Shown here piece after piece: positions 1 to 8,031 of a DNA stretch of 31,565 bases. The stretch's first letter is position 1, and each line of letters opens with the position of its first letter. Both the position numbers and the translations under genes were made by a program. Below the pieces are notes generated by a model that saw only the letters and a list, made by a program, of their open reading frames with translations, was not told the DNA's origin and made no database searches. The DNA comes from JACKPD01 sp034003145 (lineage in GTDB: Bacteria > Spirochaetota > Spirochaetia > CADAEX01), in contig JAVEZE010000010.1 in NCBI GenBank assembly GCA_034003145.1, positions 1-31,565 of the forward strand, written 5' to 3'.

Positions 1-824
1 GAAAAACCGTTCTCAAAGTATCCTGAGTTTACCACAACCTCTGATACAAGCTTTGCAAGGAGAAGGTCTCGGGGATTTTTTGTTATCCTTGTCGCCCCTG
101 TTGTTATCCCTTTGGGATCTCCTACCGAATCAACTGTTACAATATAATCAACCATGTCCTGGTGGATGGAAAACGGGGTGTTGGGGTACTCTACAATGTT
201 GTCTGTAATAAGCACCACAGTCTTCGCAAACCCTGCGTCAACCATAGCGTAGCCCAGTGATCCGCAGGCTGACTTGCCGGTATAACCGTTTGCGTTTCCA
301 TATACGTCGCAGGAAGGCACTCCGAGGAATGCAACATCTATTACAATCTGTCCCGACTCTATTGCCCTTGCCCTTCCGCCGTGGGAGTGGATAAGAACAG
401 GTGTCTCCATGATTCCGTTTGAGACAGCCTCTGCCAGTTCTCCGCGCAGCCCTGATGTTATTATCCTTTTTACAACTTTATTTTTTATATGTTTTACAAG
501 CGGGGCGTGAACGTCGGTTAACGAGCTTGCAGCTATTGTGAGATCTTTTATCCCCATATTGGCAATAATATCCATCACCATGTTCACTATCCTGTCTCCG
601 CTTCTGAAGTGGTGGTGAAAGGAGATTGTCATGCCGTTTTTAAGGCCGCTTTTTATTATTACCTGCTCAACTGTGTCGATAAGTTTATTCAGTTTGGGAA
701 GCTGCCTGTTTCCTTTATCTTTTTTTACAAGAGGAGTATATTCATAAGCTCCCCTGTAAGGGGAAAGTATTCCAATATTATCAACCTTTTCAGGTATTCT
801 TCTACCAAGAGTGTTTTCAGTCAC
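1..824 (-). CDS. citF: Citrate lyase alpha subunit (citrate CoA-transferase), 3' end cut by window edge
   Basis: CitF transfers the acyl carrier arm of the lyase from acetyl to citryl in citrate fermentation, acting in the cytoplasmic CitDEF complex. About 274 codons are visible from a GTG start at 824; an AGGAGG about 5 nt upstream, inside the end of citE, decides this start. The frame reads VTENTLGRRIPEKVDN and then stays open to the edge. Family signatures visible include SFHHHFRSGDR, SHGGRARAI, VAFLGVPSCDVYGNANG and CGSLGYAMVDAG, all typical of citrate CoA-transferases. It starts at the base next to the citE stop codon (TAA then GTG), so translational coupling is likely. The C-terminal part (a full CitF is about 500 aa) lies outside the window. 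The identification is firm. Confidence 0.93.
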   Translation of the reverse strand, partial: MTENTLGRRIPEKVDNIGILSPYRGAYEYTPLVKKDKGNRQLPKLNKLIDTVEQVIIKSGLKNGMTISFHHHFRSGDRIVNMVMDIIANMGIKDLTIAASSLTDVHAPLVKHIKNKVVKRIITSGLRGELAEAVSNGIMETPVLIHSHGGRARAIESGQIVIDVAFLGVPSCDVYGNANGYTGKSACGSLGYAMVDAGFAKTVVLITDNIVEYPNTPFSIHQDMVDYIVTVDSVGDPKGITTGATRITKNPRDLLLAKLVSEVVVNSGYFENGF

Positions 825-1721
825 TTATTCCTCCTTGCCCGCAGTTAAAGTCATGCCTGATGCTTTTGCAAGCTCAATTATTCTCTCTGCCCGCTCGACA
901 ATCGGTTTATCTACCATTTTACCGTTAACTGCGATTACCCCTGATGATTTTGCCTCTGCCTCTTTTATCCCCTCAATTATCTGAAGCGCGTTATCAAGTT
1001 CTGCTCTTGTCGGGGCAAATATTTTGTTGACAGGATCTATCTGGCGTGGGCTTATGATTGATTTACCGTCAAAGCCGAGCTGTTTTATCAGTTTTATCTC
1101 ACTTACAAATCCCTCTTCATTGTTGAGGTCTGTATACACTGTGTCGAGCGCGTATATCCCTGCGGCACGGGCCGCGTTTACTATCATGCTTCTTGCAAAA
1201 AGAAGTTCTATCCCGTCGTCGTAGCGTTTTGTTTTCATGCTTGTAACATAATCTTCTGCGCCAAGGGCGATCCCTATCAGGCGGCTGCTTGAAGATGCTA
1301 TGGCATAGGCGTTGAGAACTCCTTTTGGAGTTTCAATTGCTGCCATAAGTTTTATTGTACCGGCTTCCATTCCAAGCTTTTTCTCTTCCTTTTCAACCAG
1401 CTCCTCTACATCAAGAAGGTCCTGCGCGGTTTCTGTTTTCGGAAGTCTTATAACTCCAGGCCGGGCAAGTACCATAGCTTTTATGTCTTCCTTTCCGTGA
1501 GGACTGTCAAGTGAGTTGATTCTTACTACAGTTTCTATCCCCTCGTAATCCTGTGTGCACAGCGCTTTGTAAACCAGAAAGCGGGCCGCGTCTTTTTCGT
1601 TTACGCTTACTGAATCCTCAAGATCAAACATTATTGAATCAGATCTGTATATCTGCGCGTCCTTTACCATTCCCGCGTTGTTGCCTGGTACATACAGCAT
1701 TGTTCTTCTTAGTCTCTGCAT
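825..1721 (-). CDS. citE: Citrate lyase beta subunit (citryl-ACP lyase)
   Basis: CitE cleaves the citryl thioester on the CitD carrier to oxaloacetate and acetyl carrier. The 298 aa length matches the family (about 300). The N-terminus LRRTMLYVPGNNAGMVKDA and the following SIMFDLEDSVSVNEKD are the standard HpcH/HpaI/CitE opening; VIRLPKTE, MAAIETPKGVLNA, GAEDYVTSM and GFDGKSIISPRQI are further core motifs, including acidic residues (E of AAIET, D of DLED and AED) expected to bind Mg and the substrate. The ATG at 1721 overlaps the citD stop by one base. It is the third gene of citCDEF. There are no signs of damage. Confidence 0.96.
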   Translation of the reverse strand: MQRLRRTMLYVPGNNAGMVKDAQIYRSDSIMFDLEDSVSVNEKDAARFLVYKALCTQDYEGIETVVRINSLDSPHGKEDIKAMVLARPGVIRLPKTETAQDLLDVEELVEKEEKKLGMEAGTIKLMAAIETPKGVLNAYAIASSSSRLIGIALGAEDYVTSMKTKRYDDGIELLFARSMIVNAARAAGIYALDTVYTDLNNEEGFVSEIKLIKQLGFDGKSIISPRQIDPVNKIFAPTRAELDNALQIIEGIKEAEAKSSGVIAVNGKMVDKPIVERAERIIELAKASGMTLTAGKEE

Positions 1722-2014
1722 TATATTTTCTCCCAGTTGTAGGAGGTTATTCCTGAGGCTCTGTAGACAGCCGCGGCAAGGCGGGCTTCAATAGTGCAGT
1801 CAAGAGCTCCTTTATCATTTAACTGGACAACAGCTTCATCAATACCAAGTATCTGGAGCTTTTCCTTTACTACCTTTTTGATCTGTTTTCCAAACTGCTT
1901 CTCAACTATACTCTGAAGAAGTATTTCAACCCCTTTTCCCGGGTTTTCCCTTACCGTGACAAGAACATCGCTTGACTCAAGTGTTCCTGCCATTCCGGTT
2001 TTAACAATTTTCAT
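1721..2014 (-). CDS. citD: Citrate lyase acyl carrier protein (gamma subunit)
   Basis: CitD is the small acyl carrier of citrate lyase that bears the 2'-(5''-phosphoribosyl)-3'-dephospho-CoA arm. At 97 aa it has the normal length. The opening GMAGTLESSDVLV places the modified serine at residue 14, as in the enterobacterial protein; SIVEKQFGKQI and QLNDKGALDCTIEARL are conserved family blocks. The ATG at 2014 overlaps the citC TGA in an ATGA arrangement, and the stop overlaps the citE ATG by one base, so translation is tightly coupled. The enzymes that make and attach the prosthetic group (CitG, CitX) are not in this window. Confidence 0.96.
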   Translation of the reverse strand: MKIVKTGMAGTLESSDVLVTVRENPGKGVEILLQSIVEKQFGKQIKKVVKEKLQILGIDEAVVQLNDKGALDCTIEARLAAAVYRASGITSYNWEKI

Positions 2015-3111
2015 CCTTGGATTCCTCTTATCTTTTTTATTATTTTCTCCCCTTCGGGACTTTTAAGAAAATTATATGTCACAGGGGGCAGAAGCGCTTC
2101 TGTCTCTTCAAGCCTGTTTTCCTTTATAAGCGCTCTAACGCGGGATGCGCTTACAGGATTCCCCCCGCTTTCAAGCCGTTTTATAACTGTAAACTCAATC
2201 CCCTTTTGCGGCAGAATTTCGGCCATAAGCCGGTTGTAGTTGTTTGTAACAGGGCAAAGTGGCTCTTCCCCCGCAAACCGTCTTGTTATATTCAAAGCCG
2301 GTGCTATCTTTTCGCTGAATATTCCAAGGTCCATTTTCGCGTGGATATCGTATATCTTCCTGGCATCTTTAATAAAATATGAGGGAAATGTAGAGTTTGA
2401 AATAATATAATCAGAGCCGCTATGTACTGCGAGATTTTTTATATGCTGTGTTCCTTTTTTTACAAGATCAAACCTTGTCTCTGTAGGGAATAAAGACCTG
2501 TCTTCCGACAGTACAAATATGTGAAGAAAAGCGCTCTCTGAAGCGCCCTTTTCAATCAGGTAGAGGTGCCCTTTTGTAAAGGGATTGCAGTTTACAACTA
2601 TCGAGGAAATGTTTTTGGTTGATCCTTCGGCAGAAGAACTTTCAAGAGCTGAGTCGGCTGACGAAACTATCTGCTTCGCTGCTGTTTCTTTTTTTAAATT
2701 CTCAATAAATAATGAGAGTCCTGCCGGATTGTTTTCCATCAGTACTGCCTCATTCTCAACCTCATAAATTACATAAAAGCCGAGACGGCTGAAGATGGAT
2801 GAGTTTTGCGGTTTTGTAAATATAAAAAGATTTGATATTCCCCTATAATATTGTTTCTGAATCAGCGCAGTTATAAGGCTTCCGGCAAGATTTGAGCCTC
2901 TTATATCAGGTTTTATCGCGATACATTTAAGAACATTCCCGCTGATTGAGCCGGTCGCTATTATCTCATTGTTTTCCCTGACAATCGCTGTTTCCTCAAT
3001 ATCATCCTCAAAAGTCAATCCATTGGCAGCAAGAAAACCCTGGATTTCTGTTTTTTCGAAAGGAGCAAGTTTTTTTCTGAAATCTGTAGAAATATTTTCC
3101 TGATTAGTCAT
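2011..3111 (-). CDS. citC: [Citrate (pro-3S)-lyase] ligase
   Basis: CitC acetylates the thiol arm of CitD with acetate and ATP and so switches citrate lyase on. It has 366 aa, near the family norm of about 350. An N-terminal GNAT-like domain (about 1-135; RGSNLAGSLI resembles an acetyl-CoA loop) is joined by a Ser/Ala-rich linker (about 140-170) to a nucleotidylyltransferase domain. That domain has VNCNPFTKGHLYLIEKGA (its TxGH element is the ATP-binding motif) and the closing SASRVRALI motif. A start at ATG 3111 fits GGGG at 3120-3123. It is first in citCDEF, behind a candidate promoter and a perfect palindrome, and probably controlled by the response regulator gene just upstream. Confidence 0.93.
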   Translation of the reverse strand: MTNQENISTDFRKKLAPFEKTEIQGFLAANGLTFEDDIEETAIVRENNEIIATGSISGNVLKCIAIKPDIRGSNLAGSLITALIQKQYYRGISNLFIFTKPQNSSIFSRLGFYVIYEVENEAVLMENNPAGLSLFIENLKKETAAKQIVSSADSALESSSAEGSTKNISSIVVNCNPFTKGHLYLIEKGASESAFLHIFVLSEDRSLFPTETRFDLVKKGTQHIKNLAVHSGSDYIISNSTFPSYFIKDARKIYDIHAKMDLGIFSEKIAPALNITRRFAGEEPLCPVTNNYNRLMAEILPQKGIEFTVIKRLESGGNPVSASRVRALIKENRLEETEALLPPVTYNFLKSPEGEKIIKKIRGIQG

Positions 3112-3133
3112 TATACAAACCCCGGCATAATAA

Positions 3134-3139
3134 ATTATA
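3134..3139 (-). promoter_or_regulatory. Candidate -10 box of the citCDEF promoter
   Basis: On the minus strand this reads TATAAT, a perfect sigma70-type -10 hexamer, 22 nt before the citC start codon. No recognisable -35 hexamer sits 16-18 nt upstream. That is typical of promoters that need an activator, and a perfect dyad lies further upstream at 3182-3205. Transcription would begin near 3127, giving a leader of roughly 16 nt that carries the GGGG ribosome site. This is inferred from sequence only. Confidence 0.5.
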
Positions 3140-3181
3140 GACCATGTTGATGAAAGTTGTATGTCGGGATTTCTTTTTTTA

Positions 3182-3205
3182 TTATGTAGGATAATTCCTA
3201 CATAA
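3182..3205. promoter_or_regulatory. Perfect 10-bp inverted repeat upstream of citC, candidate response-regulator operator
   Basis: TTATGTAGGA, a 4-nt spacer TAAT, and TCCTACATAA form a perfect dyad. It lies between the response regulator stop (3216) and the citC start (3111). On the minus strand it is followed by an A-run, not a T-run, so it is not an intrinsic terminator for the upstream regulator gene. Its centre lies about 66 bp upstream of the start site predicted from the -10 box, a usual place for an activator dimer. NarL/LuxR-type regulators bind dyads of this kind. That the adjacent regulator binds here is inference. Confidence 0.55.
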
Positions 3206-3215
3206 ATAAGAGGGC

Positions 3216-3845
3216 TTAACCCAGAAGGTTGTGCTTTACCGCGTAATAGACAAGCTGCGCGTTATTGTGCAGGTTCATCTTTGCCATAAGCCGTGTGCGG
3301 TATGTGCTTACTGTTTTTATGCTTAATGAAAGTTTATCAGAAATTGTACTTATTGTAAGCCCTTCAGCAATCATTATCATTACCTGGAATTCCCTTTCCG
3401 AGAGGTTGAGGTGCGGGTTTTCCAGGTTTTTACCTGTCAGATCGTTTAAAAGTATTTCACTTACAGCATCGTTTATGTATCTTGTTCCTGATTTGACTTT
3501 CCTCAAGGCTTCAAGAAGTTCTTCCGGTGCTGAAGCCTTGTTGAGGCATCCAGATGCCCCGTATTTAAAGGCGCGCAGCGCATACTGGTCTTCCGGCTGG
3601 ATGCTGAGCATAAGCACCGGCAGGTCAGGATAATAGACTTTTACATCTTTCAGTATCTCCATCCCGTCCTTGCCGGGGAGTGAAATATCAAGAATCAGTA
3701 TATCTATACTTCTGCTTTCAAGCACATTAAAAACAGCAAAGCTGCTGTCAGCTTCAAATACAGCAGTTATTTCCGGGCTGTCTGATAAAATCTGTTTTAT
3801 TCCCTTTCTGATAAGGGGATGGTCGTCTGCTATCAGTATATTCAT
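3216..3845 (-). CDS. NarL/LuxR-family response regulator
   Basis: A 209 aa two-component response regulator. The receiver domain (about 1-120) has the acidic pair D7-D8, the phosphoacceptor D53 in LILDISLPGKDG, a Ser in MLSIQ at the switch position, and a lysine in CLNKAS. A LuxR/GerE helix-turn-helix (about 145-209) follows with LSEREFQVMIMIAEGLTIS and SIKTVSTYRTRLMAKM. The ATG at 3845 overlaps the sensor kinase stop codon by 4 nt (ATGA), so this is the cognate partner of that kinase. Its position directly upstream of citCDEF, with a perfect dyad between, suggests that it activates the citrate lyase genes; the target itself is inferred. Confidence 0.92.
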   Translation of the reverse strand: MNILIADDHPLIRKGIKQILSDSPEITAVFEADSSFAVFNVLESRSIDILILDISLPGKDGMEILKDVKVYYPDLPVLMLSIQPEDQYALRAFKYGASGCLNKASAPEELLEALRKVKSGTRYINDAVSEILLNDLTGKNLENPHLNLSEREFQVMIMIAEGLTISTISDKLSLSIKTVSTYRTRLMAKMNLHNNAQLVYYAVKHNLLG

Positions 3846-6800
3846 AACCCTTTGTCCTTTTCAGGCTGGTTCCGCGCCGGAACTGGTATTTCCGCCTTTA
3901 CAGTTGTCCCCCTGCCTGAAGCGGTTGTGACTGTTAATCTGCCTCCGAAATTTCTGCACCTTTCCCTCATCCCGATCAATCCGAACGAGTCAGGTTTTTT
4001 AAGCTTTTCTTCCGGTATTCCGTTTCCATTATCGCTTACCAAAAGGATAATTTTATTATTATCATATTTAATGGTGATATCAACATGGTCAGCGCCGGAA
4101 TGGCGGAGTATGTTGGTAAGTATTTCCTGATAAATCCTGAAAACAGCAGTTGAAACCTCTTTGTCAATTTCTTCATCAAGGTTTTCTTTTGTAAAGCTGC
4201 ACTCTATTTTTGTCCGGCTCTGGAACTCAACAGTCTGCCAGTGGAGCGCCTCTTCAAGGGAAAGTGTATCAAGCGCTTTCGGGCGGAGACTGGTTGAAAG
4301 TGATTTGATGGAATCAAGCGCCCTGTTTACCAGAGTAAGCATCCCTTCAGTTTGAACCCTGTATTGGTCACCCGATTTTTTGCTGAACTGAAAAATATCT
4401 ATTTTTAGGGCAGAGAGGGTCTGGCCAAGCTCGTCATGCACTTCCCGGGCCGCAATCTTTCTCTCCTCCTCCCGCGCATGCTGAATATGCTCTGAAAACC
4501 GGCTAAGCTGTTCATTTTTTCTGCGAAGCTGCCTTGTTTTTGATTTTATGTAAAGGTAAACCGAGGCTGCTGAAAAAAATACCATTAATGTCCTGAAATA
4601 AAATGTCTGCCAGAACCAGGGGAGTATCTTTATGTCAAGTGAAAGTTCCCTTGAGAGCTTCTGACCGTTATGGTTTTCCCCCTTCACCCTGAGCGTATAA
4701 TCTCCATGGGGAAGTGATGTGAAAGTTGCAGTCCCTGAATTACCGATGCTGTTCCATTCCTCGTCAAACCCTTCAAGAAATATATAATACCTGCTTCTTT
4801 GTGCAGCTATGAAGTCCATAATGGCAAATGTAAACGAGATTACCCTGTCATCCTGGGTCAGGATTATGCTGTCTGTTTCTGTAATTGATTTTGCGAGAAC
4901 TTTCCGTTTCTTTCCTGACCCGTCAGGGGAGAGATACTCGCCGATCGGTACATCCCGGTTAAGGATTTTTATCCCTGTCATAAGAAGGGGAGGATCATAG
5001 TAATGCTCTTTAATCTCATCCGGTTTAAAATAATTTACCCCTCCTGTCCCTCCTGCATAGATTACCCCGTCTGATGTAATGCAATAGGCTTTTTGGGTAA
5101 ACTCATTATCCTGAAGCCCGTCCTCCCTGCTGTAGGTGCGGAATGCTTTTTTTTCTTTATTGAAAAGAGAAAGGCCGTTATCTGTTGTTATCCACAGATC
5201 CCCGCTATTATCCTCAACAATACCAAGAACATTATCACCGGAAAGGCCGTCTTCCTCCCTGAAAACTCTGAAAGCTTCGGCCGGCCCGGTTTCATCATAT
5301 TTATTCAGGCCGCCCCCTGCCGTGCCTATCCATATATTTTTATCCGAATCTTCAAATATACAGTTGACAGTATTGTCGCTAAGCGAATTTAAAACAGCAG
5401 GGTCAAACTGAAAGCGGCGGAATGATGCGGTTTTTCTGTCCATCAGGTTTAGGCCGCCGTCCCATGTCCCTATCCAGAGCCGCCCTTTCGAGTCTTCAAA
5501 TATATCGCGGACAGAATTACCGTTAAGGCTTGTGCTGTTTTTCGGGTCAAACTCGTAAGACTTAAACGTTCCAGAGCTCTTGTCGTAAAGATTAAGTCCT
5601 CCCCCTTCTGTCCCTGCCCAAAGCTCTCCATTTTTATCTATAAAAATATCCCATATTGTATCGCTGTTTAAATTGCTTATATCCCCCTTGCGAAAAGATT
5701 TTTCCCATTTTTCAGTTTCAGGATTGAAAATGTTTATCCCGCCTCCGTCTGTTCCTGTCCAGATAAGCCCTTTACTGTCAAAACAAAGGGAATAACACTG
5801 ATTGCTTGTGAGACTGCTGTATTTACCTGTCTCCCTGCTGAAAGATTTTAAAGCGCCGGTATCAGGCGAGAACTGTTTGAGCCCTCCGCCGTCAGTTGCG
5901 ATCCATATTCTGCGATCAGGTGTTTCAATTATTTCCCTGATCTGTTTTTGCGCAGAATTATCCCTCCCCCCTGCATCTATAAATTTAAAACTTGAAGAAA
6001 GAGGGTTGTAAAGGTTTACCCCTGCGTCTCTTGTCCCGGCCCAGATATGTCCGTTGCTGTCTGTGAAAAAAGAGCGGATTGTATTGCTTGAGATGCTGTC
6101 AGGGCGGGAGCTGTTCTTTACAGTTTCCCAGCTCCCTGTATCGGGGGAATAAATATATATTCCTTCTTTATCTGTCCCGACCCAGAGTTTTCCTTCATTA
6201 TCTTCAGTGATTGCCCTTACTGATATTTCCCTGTCAGGGTTTTTGCCCGGCAGGGGGAGGGGCCGGAATATGTTTTTTTCAGGGATAAATTCACAGATCC
6301 CGCTGTTTTCAAGGCCTAACCAGATATGCCCTTTTGAATCCTCAAATATTGATCTTATTGTATTTGACTGGATGGAAAGAGGATTTTCCGGATTGTGTGT
6401 ATATGATGACGCCTCATCCTTCCCTTCCTGAATAACGGTAAGCCCTCTTCCCTCGGTTCCGACAAGTATTCTGTGACTGGAATCCTGATACAAGACCCTT
6501 ATTGTGTTGTTTTTAAGAGAACCGCTGCTTTCAGATGACGGATTAAACGGGATAAAACTTCCATCCTCCCTCATAATGTTAAGTCCGCCGCCGTCTGTTC
6601 CTACCCAGATGTTCCCCTTTCTGTCCTCAAGTACGGCGTAAACCTGATCGCTGCTTATGCTGAAAGGATTATCAGCATCGTGCCGGAATGATATGAAATT
6701 ATCCTTGTCCCTGTTGTAAAGGTTAAGCCCTCCGCCGTCTGTCCCAACCCACAGGCGGTTTTTCGAATCCTCGTAAATAGTGAAAATTACAGAGCTGCTT

Positions 6801-7060
6801 ATGCTTCCCTCTTTCAGCTCCGGTTTATAGACTACGAATTTGCTGCCGTCATACCTGTTGAGTCCACCCAGCAGTGTGCCTATCCACATGAATCCCCTGA
6901 AATCCTGCCTTAGGCAGTAAGCTGAGTTGTTTGAGAGGCCGCTGCTCATGGTAAAGTGTGAAAAACTATAGCTTTCGGCAAAAACCCTTCCAGTACCGTA
7001 CTGCAAGATAATCAGAAAAAGGAAAAAAGCTGATATTTTTCTTGATAATTTAATTTCCAT
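3842..7060 (-). CDS. Two-component-propeller sensor histidine kinase (Reg_prop, Y_Y_Y, HisKA_3, HATPase)
   Basis: A membrane sensor kinase of 1072 aa from the ATG at 7060. The start gives a clean signal peptide (MEIKLSRKIS, hydrophobic FLFLIIL, cleavage after VFA). A longer reading from a TTG at 7081 adds seven residues before it and is less likely. About fourteen propeller repeats of the type LWVGTDGGGLNLYN fill residues about 35-690, consistent with two seven-bladed periplasmic beta-propellers. A Y_Y_Y domain and one transmembrane segment (about 819-838) follow, then HisKA_3 with the phosphoacceptor His near 875 (AREVHDELGQ) and a HATPase with an N-box Asn near 983 and SDNGNGIPEE. It lacks the C-terminal receiver and AraC domains of Bacteroides hybrid versions, and instead uses the separate regulator encoded next. 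The ligand is unknown; citrate or a related compound is inferred from the neighbouring citCDEF. Confidence 0.9.
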   Translation of the reverse strand: MEIKLSRKISAFFLFLIILQYGTGRVFAESYSFSHFTMSSGLSNNSAYCLRQDFRGFMWIGTLLGGLNRYDGSKFVVYKPELKEGSISSSVIFTIYEDSKNRLWVGTDGGGLNLYNRDKDNFISFRHDADNPFSISSDQVYAVLEDRKGNIWVGTDGGGLNIMREDGSFIPFNPSSESSGSLKNNTIRVLYQDSSHRILVGTEGRGLTVIQEGKDEASSYTHNPENPLSIQSNTIRSIFEDSKGHIWLGLENSGICEFIPEKNIFRPLPLPGKNPDREISVRAITEDNEGKLWVGTDKEGIYIYSPDTGSWETVKNSSRPDSISSNTIRSFFTDSNGHIWAGTRDAGVNLYNPLSSSFKFIDAGGRDNSAQKQIREIIETPDRRIWIATDGGGLKQFSPDTGALKSFSRETGKYSSLTSNQCYSLCFDSKGLIWTGTDGGGINIFNPETEKWEKSFRKGDISNLNSDTIWDIFIDKNGELWAGTEGGGLNLYDKSSGTFKSYEFDPKNSTSLNGNSVRDIFEDSKGRLWIGTWDGGLNLMDRKTASFRRFQFDPAVLNSLSDNTVNCIFEDSDKNIWIGTAGGGLNKYDETGPAEAFRVFREEDGLSGDNVLGIVEDNSGDLWITTDNGLSLFNKEKKAFRTYSREDGLQDNEFTQKAYCITSDGVIYAGGTGGVNYFKPDEIKEHYYDPPLLMTGIKILNRDVPIGEYLSPDGSGKKRKVLAKSITETDSIILTQDDRVISFTFAIMDFIAAQRSRYYIFLEGFDEEWNSIGNSGTATFTSLPHGDYTLRVKGENHNGQKLSRELSLDIKILPWFWQTFYFRTLMVFFSAASVYLYIKSKTRQLRRKNEQLSRFSEHIQHAREEERKIAAREVHDELGQTLSALKIDIFQFSKKSGDQYRVQTEGMLTLVNRALDSIKSLSTSLRPKALDTLSLEEALHWQTVEFQSRTKIECSFTKENLDEEIDKEVSTAVFRIYQEILTNILRHSGADHVDITIKYDNNKIILLVSDNGNGIPEEKLKKPDSFGLIGMRERCRNFGGRLTVTTASGRGTTVKAEIPVPARNQPEKDKGL

Positions 7061-7069
7061 CAGAACATG

Positions 7070-7075
7070 ATTATA
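7070..7075 (-). promoter_or_regulatory. Candidate -10 box for the sensor kinase operon
   Basis: TATAAT on the minus strand lies 9 nt upstream of the ATG at 7060. No good -35 and no Shine-Dalgarno sequence are visible between it and that ATG, so use of this box would give an almost leaderless message. The box sits inside the alternative TTG reading, which argues against the TTG start. The 7082-7182 gap upstream holds only a short GCAGG/CCTGC inverted repeat and no other clear signal. Confidence 0.35.
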
Positions 7076-7182
7076 GATCAAAAAACCTGTTATGAGTAAT
7101 AAAATAATCCTCCCGCTGAGGAATGAGCAGGCAAAAGTTCCTGCGGCCGATTATCAGAGTATGATTTTTCTGCTTCTGATTT

Positions 7183-7920
7183 TCAATGTCTTATTTTTTC
7201 AAGAAGGAGATCTATATTCCTGAAATGGCTCCCCTTCCAGTAGATTTTCCTGCAGGAAGGGCAGATGGAAAAATCATTATAATAAAGCGCAGTTTTTTCA
7301 GGAAGCCGGTCTTCTATCTTCTCTTTCGCTATTTTTTCCAGAATACCGTTGCAGGAAGGGCAGATTGTAAACAGTTTAATTCTGCTGCCAAGGTCAAATT
7401 TTTTAACTACCTCCTTAAGCTGGACCGCGGGAGATTGGGAGCGGATCCAGTACCCTCTTTTTACAATTGATCTTTTTAAAAGCCCCCTGTCGCGGGTTAA
7501 AACTATTCTCCCTTCCCTTGCCGAGATTTCAGATATCTCTGAATCTTCAAAGCTGTTGCTGTAAAGCGAATCAAACCCCGCGATTCTCAAATATCTTGCA
7601 AGTTTACCAAGGTGGACATCAAGGATAAATAAAGGATTTCTCAGCGGCTGAAGCCTGAGTGGCGATGCAGCAGTTATATCAAAGGTTTCAAAAACAGGAA
7701 ATACAGAAATCCTGTCCAGATCCCTTACCCTGTAGGTAAAATCAACAGCCTCCCCGTTAACAAGAATCATATCAATCTCGGTGTGAGGGATATTTTCAGA
7801 TTCTATAAGATCCTTTATGCTCTGCCCCAAAGACGCTATAAGCTTATACTCTTTTTTTTGTTTGCAGGGCGGCAGAAAATCATTAAGCTCTTCGTAAAAA
7901 CGGATATTTACAGATATCAT
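7183..7920 (-). CDS. Ubiquitin-like/Mut7-C RNase domain protein
   Basis: A 245 aa protein in two parts. Residues 1-85 resemble the beta-grasp, ubiquitin/MoaD-like domain often fused to Mut7-C (IRFYEELNDFLP, DMILVNGEAVDFTYRVRDLDRI). From about 97 onward is a Mut7-C domain, a PIN-fold RNase relative: FILDVHLGKLARYLRIAGFD with Asp101, and IVLTRDRGLLKR with Asp144, supply likely metal ligands. A zinc ribbon follows with Cys187/190 (CPSC) and Cys220/223 (CPSC). The biological substrate of this family is not established. It is transcribed on its own from a strong-looking promoter (-35 at 7953-7958, -10 at 7929-7934) divergent from the ABC operon. No Shine-Dalgarno sequence is seen before the ATG. 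Confidence 0.85.
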   Translation of the reverse strand: MISVNIRFYEELNDFLPPCKQKKEYKLIASLGQSIKDLIESENIPHTEIDMILVNGEAVDFTYRVRDLDRISVFPVFETFDITAASPLRLQPLRNPLFILDVHLGKLARYLRIAGFDSLYSNSFEDSEISEISAREGRIVLTRDRGLLKRSIVKRGYWIRSQSPAVQLKEVVKKFDLGSRIKLFTICPSCNGILEKIAKEKIEDRLPEKTALYYNDFSICPSCRKIYWKGSHFRNIDLLLEKIRH

Positions 7921-7928
7921 TATCTATA

Positions 7929-7958
7929 AATATAGGAGACAGCTTCTGTTGTTGTCAA
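7929..7958 (-). promoter_or_regulatory. Promoter of the Mut7-C gene, probably giving a leaderless mRNA
   Basis: On the minus strand TTGACA (7953-7958) is separated by 18 nt from TATATT (7929-7934), a near-consensus sigma70 promoter. The ATG (7920-7918) begins only 8 nt after the -10 box, so the transcript would start at or within about two bases of the start codon. That agrees with the missing ribosome site. Confidence 0.6.
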
Positions 7959-8002
7959 AAATGTAATAAATGTTTAAAAATTGAGTTTAAATGAAATAAA
8001 AA

Positions 8003-8031
8003 TTGACAAAAAAGATTTTGTAGAATATCAT
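8003..8031 (+). promoter_or_regulatory. Sigma70-type promoter of the ABC transporter/rpiR operon
   Basis: TTGACA (8003-8008), a 17-nt spacer and TATCAT (8026-8031) make a good promoter. The start would fall near 8038, leaving a leader of about 25 nt with GGAGG at 8053-8057. An imperfect palindrome TGAATTTCA at 8031-8039 overlaps the predicted start site and could be an operator, possibly for the RpiR regulator encoded in the operon; that last point is speculative. Confidence 0.6.

Noticed and set aside
609..848. A 79-codon plus-strand ORF at the left end.
   Set aside because: It lies wholly on the other strand of citF and the citE end; the citF protein matches its family across the whole stretch.
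3182..3205. The perfect palindrome read as a terminator for the response regulator gene.
   Set aside because: On the transcribed (minus) strand it is followed by an A-run, not by T residues, so an operator is the better reading.
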